Origin: Heloderma charlesbogerti
Lineage: Eukaryota; Chordata; Lepidosauria; Squamata; Helodermatidae
Assembly: GCA_026122225.1 (NCBI GenBank)
Contig: JANEZZ010002683.1
Location: 682,001 to 746,000, forward strand
DNA length: 64,000 nucleotides
Reading direction: 5' to 3'
The notes beneath the pieces are model-generated. The model had not been told where the DNA came from. It did no database searches and saw only the letters and a program-made list of their open reading frames with translations. The position numbers were made by a program, and so were the translations under genes. Positions 55,459-64,000 of this stretch are shown here, piece by piece (the stretch's first letter is position 1; each line of letters begins with the position of its first letter).

Positions 55459-55818
55459 GTGGTAGTAGTGGGAGACTCCTTGCTGTGTGGGATCGAGACC
55501 CAAGTATGTCGCGAAGACCCATGGACTCGCCAGGTATGTTGTCTCCCCGGAGGACAGATTAGAGACGTGACTGAAAGGTTGCCTGCACTCATAAAGCCCA
55601 CTGACAGGTATCCCTTTCTTCTCATCCATGTGGGAACAAATGATACCGCCAAGCGGAGCTACGAAGAGATCACGTCAGACTTTGAAGCTTTGGGAAGAAA
55701 ACTCAAGAACTTTGGGGCCCAGATAGTTTTCTCATCCATCCTTCCAGTAGTTAGAAGAGGGACAGAAAGGGAACGAAAAATACTCCGGGTGAATGACTGG
55801 CTACGAAGGTGGTGCTGA
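55459..55818 (+). pseudogene. CR1 ORF1, SGNH esterase domain
   Basis: The frame starts VVVGDSLLCGIETQVCR (GDS block I) and continues VCCLPGGQIRDVTERL, FLLIHVGTNDTAKRSYEE (GTND block III), IVFSSILPVVRRGTERE and ILRVNDWLRRWC, then stops. The DxxH-type block (GLLARDGLHLTKAGK) follows downstream in the same frame after the stop. It belongs to the GDSL/SGNH esterases carried by CR1 ORF1; activity is expected to be lost here. Confidence 0.85.
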
Positions 55819-55985
55819 CGAGAGAGATTTGGATTCTGGGACCACGGGCTATACTTCCTGGAAGATGGGCTGTTGGCTAGGGATGGGTTGCACCTCACAA
55901 AGGCTGGGAAGCATGTGTTTGGCCACAGCATGAAGAACTTCATCAGGAGGGCTTTAAACTGAATCCTACGGGGAAGGGAGATGTA

Positions 55986-56941
55986 ATGTTGGGGGTAACG
56001 ATGGACGTAGGCGCATGCACTGCAATGGAGAGAACAGCTCTGATAGTGCCCAATAATAGTCTTCAGACACATGTAGGAAGAAAGCTAGACTATGAAGCAC
56101 ATGGTCTTCGATGTCTATATACTAATGCCCAGAGTATGGGAAACAAACAGAACGAACTTGAACTCTTAATACAAGAGGGAAATTATGACCTGATAGGTAT
56201 AACTGAGACTTGGTGGGATGACTCTCATGACTGGAATACAGCAATTGAAGGATATAACTTGTTCAAAAAGAACAGGAGGAACAGAAAGGGAGGTGGGGTT
56301 GCACTGTATGTGAAAAATACATATCTCTGCACAGAAATACAGGAGGAGGAGCTTGGTAGCCCCATCGAGAGCATCTGGGTTGAAATAAATGGAGCAAAGA
56401 ATAAAAGGAACCTGGTGGTCAGAGTCTACTACCGGCCACCCAATCAAGGAGAAGACAAGGATGAAACTTTTGAAAAGCAAATAGCCAATGTTTTAAGGAA
56501 GCATGATGTAGTAGTAATGGGGGACTTCAATTTCCCCGATATTTGTTGGGAGACAAATTCTGCAAAACATGGCCCCTCCAGGAAATTCCTGACTTGTGTG
56601 GCGGATAACTTCCTTCTACAGAAAGTAGAGGAAGGAACTAGAGGGTCGGCTATCCTTGACTTGATCTTAACCAACAGAGATGACTTAGTGGATAAAGTAG
56701 CAGTTACAGGAACTCTGGGGGAAAGAGACCATGTTGTACTTGAGTTCTTGGTTCTAAGGGAAGCAAAAGCCGAGTGTAGTCAAACGCGTACCCTGGATTT
56801 TAGGAAAGCTGATTTTCATAAACTCAGAACAATGATCAGTAAGGTCCCATGGCAAGCGATGCTAGCGAGAAAAGGAGTCCAAGATGGGTGGGAGCTTTTA
56901 AAAAAGGAAATTCTGAAGGCACAATCACAAGCAATTCCAAC
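55986..56941 (+). pseudogene. CR1 ORF2, endonuclease domain
   Basis: A long open frame with [88 protein letters not shown] and TLGERDHVVLEFL: the APE-type endonuclease that nicks the target. Open until the hAT at 56942. The downstream RT is mostly deleted, so the element is dead. Confidence 0.88.
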
Positions 56942-57074
56942 TAGGGATGGCGGAGAATTTCTCCCCGAAACTTCGGGGGGCTGAGCGCCAATGCGTTCAG
57001 CCCCCCGAACAAGTTTCGGAGAGAAATCCTCCGCACCCCCCCACCCCCCGCACCCCCCCCGGGACGGGACTTAC

Positions 57075-57181
57075 CTTTTGCGAATGTCCCTCCCGGTGGC
57101 TGGTCCGGCCGGCGGTTTGGCGGGTGTTCGAGCGAGGCGGGAGCGGCAGCCGGTCTTTTGACCGGCTGCCGCCGCCGCCAT
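57075..57181 (-). other. Outward-facing ATG exon-like module of hAT-A copy 7
   Basis: ATG at 57181 (minus) opens MAAAAAGQKTGCRSR..., 35 codons plus two bases, to AG/GTAAGT (GT at 57074-57073). Same length and phase as copy 1. Confidence 0.45.
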
Positions 57182-57209
57182 TGTAATGAAAGGAAAAAAA
57201 AAAAACCTT

Positions 57210-57680
57210 CCCCTGATAGGCTACGTGACGATTCACGTAGCCTATCACGGCTAGATTTGCAAAGTCAGCCGTGATAGGCTACGTGAATCGTCACGTAGCC
57301 TATCACGGGTGACTTAAAAAAAAAAAAAAAAAGAGTGTACGGATAATGGCGGCCCCCATAGGGAGCCGCCATTCGCGTTCCTTATTTGGTGGCTGTAGTC
57401 TACGTAAATGTTTACATAGACTACGGCGAAAATAAGGGCAACGCTATTTGCGTTGCCCTTATTTTCGCCGTAGTCTACGTAAACATTTACGTAGACTACA
57501 GCCACCAAATAAGGAACGCGAATGGCGGCTCCCTATGGGGGCCGCCATTCGCGTACGCGCTTTTTTTTTTTTTAAGTCACCCATGATAGGCTACGTGACG
57601 ATTCACGTAGCCTATCACGGCTGACTTTGCAGATCTAGCCGTGATAGGCTACGTGAATCGTCACGTAGCCTATCAGGGGG
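57210..57680. repeat. Nested palindrome core of hAT-A copy 7
   Basis: Nine sub-palindromes arranged symmetrically around GCAACGCTATTTGCGTTGC. Outer hairpins GATAGGCTACGTGACGATTC, inner AATGGCGGCCCCCATAGGG, TAGTCTACGTAAATG, and GGCGAAAATAAGGG with mirrors. Confidence 0.94.
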
Positions 57681-58757
57681 CATTTTTTTTTTTTTACTTT
57701 CGCGTTCGCGGCCGGGCGAGGCGGGAAGCCGCCTCCCCGGCCTGAATTTCGGCCGGGCGAGGCGGGAAGCCTCCCCCCCGGCCTGAATTTCAGCCGGGCG
57801 AGGCGGGAAGCCTCCCCCCCCCTGGCCTGAACTTCGCGGGGGGAGCAGCGAAGCGCTCCCCCCTACCGCGAACGGCCTTCGACGACAGGTAAGTGACTTT
57901 CGTCCACCCCTAATTCCAACAAGAAGAAAAGGTGGAAGACAACAGAAGAAGCCAATGTGGCTTCACAAAAAGCTTAGGGATGACCTGAAAACAAAAAAGG
58001 ACACATATAGGAAGTGGAAAGAAGGCCAAGTAACAAAGGAAGAGTACAGGCAGATAGCACAGAATTGCAGGGATGGCGTCAGGAAGGCTAAAGCTGAGAA
58101 TGTTAGCAAGGGATGTTAAAAACAACAAAAAGGCTTTCTTCAGCTATGTGCATAGTAAAAGGCAGAGGAAAGAAATGGTGGTTCAGCTATTAAATAAGGA
58201 TGGCAAAACGATAACAGATGACAAAGAAAAGGCAGAGGTGCTCAATTCCTACTTTGGCTCAGTCTTCTCCCAAAAGAGGGTCTATGACCTCCATGGCAAA
58301 GGCGAAGTACAGGCTGAAGGGCAGGATTGCAGCTTGAGATCAACAGGCATATGGTCAAGGAACACCTGATCACTTTGAATGAGTTCAAATCTCCAGGGCC
58401 AGATGAACTGCATCCTAGAGTCATAAAGGAACTGGCAGAATAACTCTCAGAACCGCTGTCTATTCTCTTTGAGAAATCATGGAGGACGGGGGAAGTGCCA
58501 GATGACTGGAGGAGGGCTAATGTTGTCCCTATCTTCAAAAAGGGTAAAAAGGAGGAACCTGGGACTGTTAGAGCAATACAACAATGGAACCAATTACCTG
58601 GGGAGGTGGTGGGCTCTCCCACACTGGAGGCCTTCAAGACGAGGCTGGACAGCCATTTGTCAGGGATGGTCTGACTTGGATTCCTGCATTGAGCAGGGGG
58701 TTGGACTCGATGGCCTTGTAGGCCCCTTCCAACCCTACTATTCTATGATTCTATGAT

Positions 58758-60037
58758 CTTATGTTGGCATTAAGAGAGAAAAATGCACATAGTCCCATGT
58801 CTACCATGAGTGGATTAATTTATAACAGCATTTGGCCCTAACACCTAGGAGTCTTCCAAAACCACTGGATAATCTTGGGGCTGTCTTCACAAGTAATTTC
58901 GTGCAAAGTTAGAACACTCTGAATTCCTTCCCAACAGATGACGTCATCACCACACTTCTCTCTTGAAAAGCTGCGTTTTCCAAAACTCCTTTTACTCCAA
59001 CTTTTTTTTTATACTGAAAGCAGCTCCCTTACCACAGTGTGCCATGTCCCCCCCTGCATTAAATCCTGGGTGTACTCTGTGACCTGGCAGTGACATGGTC
59101 AAGTGGGTGGGATGCCCCATTCCCTCTTGCTTTCCCAATGGAAGTAGTTTTTCCCATTGACAAAACCCCCAGGAGCGCAGCAGCAACCCCTCACATTACT
59201 GCAGTAGTGGGGACACTCATTCACCTTAGCTAGCCTGCTTCTAATTTTTAGCATATCCCCCCACTTCTGTGCATGTGTACTCAGAAGTAAGAAATAGATC
59301 TCACTCCCCTGCAATGAAAGGGTTAAAGGCTAACTTTAGTAACTTGCCCTAAAGCACTCTTTTGCTTCTCCAATGATCTCTTAAATCGCTATTGCAATGC
59401 TGCGCTTCTTTGATGTTCTGTAGTTTCTCTGATGTAAAGTCATTTCTCTGCTGTTATATAAAGTCCCTTCTCTGCTTTATCACAGTAATGATCATTCGGG
59501 TATACAGGAGCTTCTCACTGAGAGCAGGGGGAGAGAGAAAGGGGAGGTTGGAAGCAATAATTTCTTGGCAGAGTGCTGGAATGGGTTGAAATTGGGGGGC
59601 CTGAGATGCTCTCAGGGGGAGTCATCAGATGCTGCACTCGAGAATCGGGGATTTGGGGTCTCAGTGGGAGCCTTTAGATGCCACACTCAAGAACCGAGGA
59701 TTTTGGCTTCTTCAGGGAAATCTGCACACATGGGGAAAATTAGTTGCTCTCCATTCGTAATAATGTAGTAGCAAGGGGGGAGCCTGAACAGAGGCAGGAA
59801 GCAAGCCTTTCTCTCATTGGTTGAGCAGCCCCTGCCAGTTTGATTATGTTCTATTCTCTCCACCCGACCCCACCTAGAAGTATGTTCTTTCAAGCACTGT
59901 GTGACCCCTGAAAACCAGATTTTAAAGGTACGGTACACTCAGCTTATCTTGCTTCATGTGTCCCTGATGGACCAAAGCTGCTTCCATGAAAATCCGGGTA
60001 ATATTCCAATGCACTTCTCATTCTGTTGTTGTGAAGA

Positions 60038-60079
<42 letters not shown>

Positions 60080-60699
60080 ACACAGACTGAGAGTTCATTT
60101 TATTATGTTAGTTTCTAGTTGAGGACTTCTTTTTCTCTGCAGGGGGAAAAATGCTGCTAATACTCTTATAACTGTTGATGCATCCACGTGTAATTGGCTT
60201 AAGGATGCTTCATGCCATCTGAACAATGTTACTGAGCAGAAACAGAATGTGTCACAAGAGGCAAGGCAAGGCAAGGCAGAGATTAGTCATGCCTAGTGTT
60301 CCCAGACTGCTCTCCATGCTCTCAAGAGGCACAAGGTCAGCCCTAGAATGAATATAACAACACACATGCAAACTTTAGAGGGGCAGCGTCAACATAAGGA
60401 GGAAAACACAACAACATGTCTTGCTGCACCTTAAAAACAAACACATCTGTTGTGGCATAAGTCTCCATGGGCCAGAACTCACTTTGTCAGATGCATAAAG
60501 TAGTCACTTAAGAGAGCAAATGGGTATACAGATGGTGGAGTGGAGTGATAGCCTATGGTTGGGCCTGGAGTGTAGCTTCATCAGGATGGCAATGGGGAGG
60601 TCAGAATGGTCCAGTGGTGATGGGCAGTGGAAGGAATGGTGTTGGAAGGAGGATGGGTCATCTGCAGAGAAAGGCCATGCACAGGCTGTGTCCCTTTCT
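58758..60699. other. No gene; (CA)n microsatellite
   Basis: (AC)n lies at about 60040-60084 and a short GGCAA repeat at 60258-60277. No exon or known repeat is recognised. Confidence 0.45.
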
Positions 60700-62885
60700 A
60701 ACCCTTTCCCTCATCTCTCAGCTGTCTGTACTTTGATGCTGCTGCTATTTAACACCAGGTTGGTTCATAACAAGATGGGATTGTGGGTGAGGGAGCTGAC
60801 CTGGCATGTATCACCAAAAGCTGGGTGGCTGAACCGGATGGGGTAGATCTCACTCAGTTTTGCCCTCCCAGGCACTGGAGATAGGAGGGCTGGGAGGGGA
60901 CATTGCTATAATCCATAAAACCTTAATTTTTCTTGCCAAGTAACCTCTCTGCCCTTGAGTGGACTTTGAGGGACTGCATCTGGTTTTAGGCTATCAAGAT
61001 ACTTTAGGACTGTTGCTGGTGTACTGCCTACTCTGCTGCCAGGTGCTTCCCTGACAAAGCTGGCCAATGTGGTCTTGGGTGTGCTGTTGGAGGATTCCAG
61101 TACAATTTTTCTGGGGACTTTAAGATCCATGCTTAGGCTGCCTCTGAAGGGCTGGCTGGGGCCTTCATGACAACCATGGGATTGTCCCAATTTGTTGTTG
61201 ACCCAATGCACAGAGTGGGACACACCCTCAATTACGTTTTGCATTGGGCGAGGGTTGGTTGTCCAGAAATGGGGTGCGTGTGTGTGATAACCTCATTGTC
61301 ACGATCATACCATACAACTGAAACCAAAAGATTACAATGTCTCGAGGCACCAATTCCCTCCTGCAGGGGTGGGTGTGAGGCTATTAAGATGTTCTGCTCC
61401 AGGAGACTTATGAAGTCCGAGGGATTCCCAAATACTCTGGGGAATTTTCTAGCACCTGGAAGCCCTTTGTCTCACTGTGGAATGCTGAGGTGCATCAAGC
61501 CACCAACAGGATCAACTTCAGCGTGCCCTCTCCAATGCTGTGGAACTCATGTGGCCCCTTGGGGTCCTGGGGAATCTCAGGCAATGAAGCAGACCAGATG
61601 ATGGCTAGAATGCAAATGGTGGGAAACTCAATGCAAAGGTGACTGGACATGTATTAAAGCACCTAATCACAGCTATCGTGTGGTGAGGGTAACAAGGAAG
61701 CTTACATTATTGCTTCTATTTAGGGATGTCAGAGAATTCCATCACGGATCTCGGTGAGGCCGAATGCCAGTGCATTCGGCCCCCTGAAATCCATAGCGGA
61801 ACGAAGCCCCCCTGCGAAACAGGCCCAGAATGGAGCACCTACCTGCTGCTGTCCACGCTGACTTGCGAATGGCAGCCGCGTCTGCGGCCGCCATTTGCTT
61901 CTTCCATGTAGCCGTGATAGGCTACGTAAGTATTTACATCCCTGCGGAATGCCATATGCATCCCTGCGGAAGCCGTGATAGGCTACGTAAGTATTTACAT
62001 AGCCTATCATGGCTTAACTAAGGGAACGCAAATGGCAGCGGCTACGGCGGCCGCCATTTACGTCCCCCCTTTTTTTGTTGCTGTTTTAGCCTACGTAAAT
62101 ATTTATGTAAGGTATTACGGCAAAAAAAAAAAAGGAACTCAAATGGTGGCCATTACACCATTTGCATTCCCTTTTTTTTTTGCTGCCGCAGAATCTCCGT
62201 GGAGCGGAGCCAGCCGGAGAGAATTTCGGGGGGAGGGATGGAACACCTCCCCCCCCACCGCGAATGTCACCGTTAGAAAAGGTAAGTGACTTTCGTACAT
62301 CCCTACTTCTATTACATCCTCAATTAGTCAATCAGCAGAAATTTTTCATGATTTATTAAATTCTTATTCAGTAAATTAAAACCCCTGAAGGCCTGCTGTG
62401 ACAGGTTTGAGGATAAAGCCACCTGCCTCCAGGATGACTTGAATGTTGTTGTTCTGCTGGGTCCAAATGAAGTGTCTGCTGGTCAAGCTTTGTGGGATCG
62501 GGTTCAGCCATGGAAGCCTGAGAATGTAGACAGGGCACTTGCAGCTGTCTGACTGTCCTCAGGTTCTGCTGACCATTGTGGCTTATTCAGATTAGCTGAG
62601 GGGGGTTGGCTGGAGGGGTCCAGGGTGTGCTCAAGACATGAGGGAGAGGTGTCCGCTGCCTTGAAAGAGGCAGTGGTGTGTCCACTCCTAGAGAAACCCA
62701 TCCTGAATCCAAAGGATTTGGACAACTACCAATCAGTTGAGAATATTGCCTTTGGGGGTAACATGCTCACAACGGGTGGCCATAGTTCAGCTTCAGACTC
62801 TTACCTGAAGATTACCTAGACCCTGAACCAGCCCAGGTTCAGATCTGGTTCTGGGATTGAATCAACCTTGGTCTCCCTGATGGAT
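60700..62885 (+). mobile_element. L2 LINE, endonuclease to early RT, split by hAT-B
   Basis: Damaged endonuclease-region pieces appear at 60.7-61.2 kb, including ELTWHVSPKAGWLNRMG (the ITETWL-type region), then MGLSQFVVDPMHRVGHTLNY. After the hAT at 61721-62305, RT start blocks SAALKEAVVCPLLEKPILNP and LDNYQSVENIAFGG appear, with RFRSGSGIESTLVSLMDS just before 62885. Frames are broken. 5' and 3' truncated. Confidence 0.75.
61721..62305. mobile_element. hAT-B, 585 bp, in L2
   Basis: TAGGGATG...CATCCCTA with perfect duplication CTTCTATT at 61713-61720 and 62306-62313. GATAGGCTACGTAAGTATTT hairpin arms, AAATGGC modules and the right end AAGGTAAGTGACTTTCGTAC. Confidence 0.93.
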
Positions 62886-62983
62886 TCCCGCCCCCGGTGA
62901 GGATTCCTGGGGGAGGGACGGAACGCCTCCCCCCCAACCATTAGCATAATCCCTGAAAGGTAAGTGATTTTCGTACATCCCTA
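62886..62983 (+). mobile_element. hAT-B right-end fragment
   Basis: GAGGATTCCTGGGGGAGGGA, AAAGGTAAGTGATTTTCGTA and CATCCCTA are a family right end. The left end is absent. It lies between L2 and CR1 fragments. Confidence 0.78.
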
Positions 62984-63258
62984 GAATTGGTTCCATTGTC
63001 GTATTGCTCTAACAGTCAGGAAGTTTTTCCTGATGTTCAGCCGGAATCTGGCTTCCTGTCACTTGAGCCCATTATTCCGTGTCCTGCACCTTGGGATGAT
63101 CGAGAAGAGATGCTGGCCTTCCTCTCTGTGACAGCCTTTCAAGTACTTGAAGAGCGCTATCCTATCTCCCCTCAGTCTTCTCTTCTCAAGGCTAAACATG
63201 CCCAGTTCTTTCAGTCTCTCTTCATAGGGCTTTGTTTCCAATCCCCTGATCATCTGTA
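62984..63258 (-). mobile_element. CR1 fragment, RT C-terminus
   Basis: The minus strand encodes [40 protein letters not shown] and [16 protein letters not shown]. Truncated at both sides. Confidence 0.88.
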
Positions 63259-63515
63259 CCTGATATTTCTGTACCGCCCAATAGCTAAGGGTTTCTGGAA
63301 GGTTCACATCACTTAAAGCCACAAAATACAACACAATAAAATACAATATACAAGTTTAGTGGTTAAAAGTACAATATAAAATAAAAATAAAAATAAAAAC
63401 CAAAATAAAACCTAGCAGCAGTGCAAGGATTTCAAATACAGTAACAGATTTAAAACAACAGAAAGACTAAAATGCCTGGGAAAATAAGGGCATGAAGTGG
63501 CTGTGGCACAGATTC
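63259..63515 (-). mobile_element. L2 3' end
   Basis: TTCTGTACCGCCCAATAGCT, then AAAATACAACACAATAAAAT, CCTAGCAGCAGTGCAAGG and TAAAATGCCTGGGAAAAT, matches the L2 3' UTR at 555-790. Confidence 0.85.
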
Positions 63516-64000
63516 CTTCTTCCTTCTGAGGGGTTTTTGTTTTTTTGCAAGTGGCAACAGCAGCAAATGTATTGGCATCCTGGTCCCCATTTTGCATCCT
63601 TCACAATACCCCACACCTAGTGTCATTCCAGGGCATTGTTGGTGGGGGGGAGGGGGCTATCACAAAAAGTGGTGGAGAAAAGTTAGAGAAAATTCTGCCA
63701 AGTGGCCTTCTATTTCTGGGTGAGGGTGGGGGTAGGAAAAAGGAAAAGCTCAGAACTTTTCTCAGAAAAAAATATATTCTGAAGAAATTTTGACTGCTCT
63801 CGTTGTAATTCTTCGGAGTGTAGCTCCTTCCCTTGGGGTGATATAGGTACATCTTGTCTCTAATGCAGTTGCTTATAACACCACCCCTTCCCTGAAATCC
63901 CTGTAGCTGGTGTGACTGGGGGGAGTGTTATATTATGCATCTCTCCATTGCTCTGCAGCCTCCAAGGTTGCCCATGCTTCCTGATCTGAAAAAGGCCCAT
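63516..64000. other. No gene recognised
   Basis: No supported feature. Confidence 0.4.

Larger units (their letters stand above)
56942..57912 (+). mobile_element. hAT-A copy 7, 971 bp, best-preserved copy
   Basis: TAGGGATGG...CACCCCTA with perfect duplication ATTCCAAC at 56934-56941 and 57913-57920. Left end GGAGAATTTCTCC; outward ATG module; full nine-module palindrome about 57210-57680 centred near 57445; GC-rich right end with three GGCCGGGCGAGGCGGGAAGC-type units; then ACAGGTAAGTGACTTTCGTC. No transposase. Confidence 0.95.
55408..58757 (+). mobile_element. CR1 LINE with internal RT deletion, split by hAT-A copy 7
   Basis: It holds the ORF1 SGNH region, the ORF2 endonuclease, then after the hAT the linker and RT start (SYVHSKRQRKEMVVQLLNKD; GKTITDDKEKAEVLNSYFG). 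At about 58562 the sequence jumps from GGAGGAACCTGGGAC directly into the CR1 C-terminus (RAIQQWNQLPGEVVGSPT). Most RT is absent. The 3' end is GGCCCCTTCCAACCCTACTA then TTCTATGATTCTATGAT. Confidence 0.9.

Noticed and set aside
60040..60084. (CA)n run as a possible functional element
   Set aside because: Ordinary microsatellite.

Overview
This window looks like vertebrate, most probably squamate reptile (lizard or snake), genomic DNA. The evidence is the repeat mix: a 3.2 kb BovB (RTE) LINE, many CR1 and L2 LINEs, tRNA-derived SINEs of the type common in lizards, a Ty3/gypsy chromovirus, and a dense population of non-autonomous hAT transposons. I recognise no exon of a host protein-coding gene, no rRNA or tRNA gene and no CRISPR. 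The species is not determined.

Layout: 1-4.5 kb holds CR1 fragments on the minus strand, split by an L2 that is itself split by a hAT element. 5.3-6.3 kb holds two SINEs. 7.16-10.36 kb is a BovB copy with a 12-bp target duplication. 11.3-13.2 kb is a 1.9 kb L1-like element that carries only ORF1, with a 14-bp target duplication. 14.2-18.3 kb (minus) is a long, decayed, apparently intronless copy of a large uncharacterised animal protein, split by a MITE. 21.6-25.3 kb holds three hAT elements, one with a solo LTR inside. 25.5-30.5 kb is a chromovirus whose 3' LTR is cut off and fused to half a hAT element. 32-46.7 kb holds a nearly full-length CR1, two L2s, another CR1-group LINE, a second CR1 and several hAT elements. 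47.3-50.5 kb holds hAT elements, including a three-level nest. 51.2-52.5 kb has strange strand-skewed composition. 52.7-63.5 kb holds further hAT, CR1 and L2 copies.

The most unusual content is the hAT-like set, here called families A, B and C. They have terminal TAGGGRTG...CAYCCCTA, and 14 copies show both ends flanked by 8-bp duplications (9 perfect, 4 with one mismatch, 1 with two). They make up about a sixth of the window and encode no transposase. Full family A copies have a ~470-bp core that is one large palindrome built from about nine smaller palindromes. Most copies also carry, close to one or both ends, an outward-facing splice-donor sequence (AGGTAAGT-like). In families A and C this donor is preceded by a short open frame beginning ATGGCGGC. 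The arrangement resembles a portable first exon. Whether it works as one is inference and needs RNA data.

All autonomous-type genes here (BovB, CR1 and L2 proteins, gypsy gag-pol) are broken by frameshifts, stops or deletions. The only long intact frames are gypsy gag and the ORF1-like frame at 11.7-12.5 kb.
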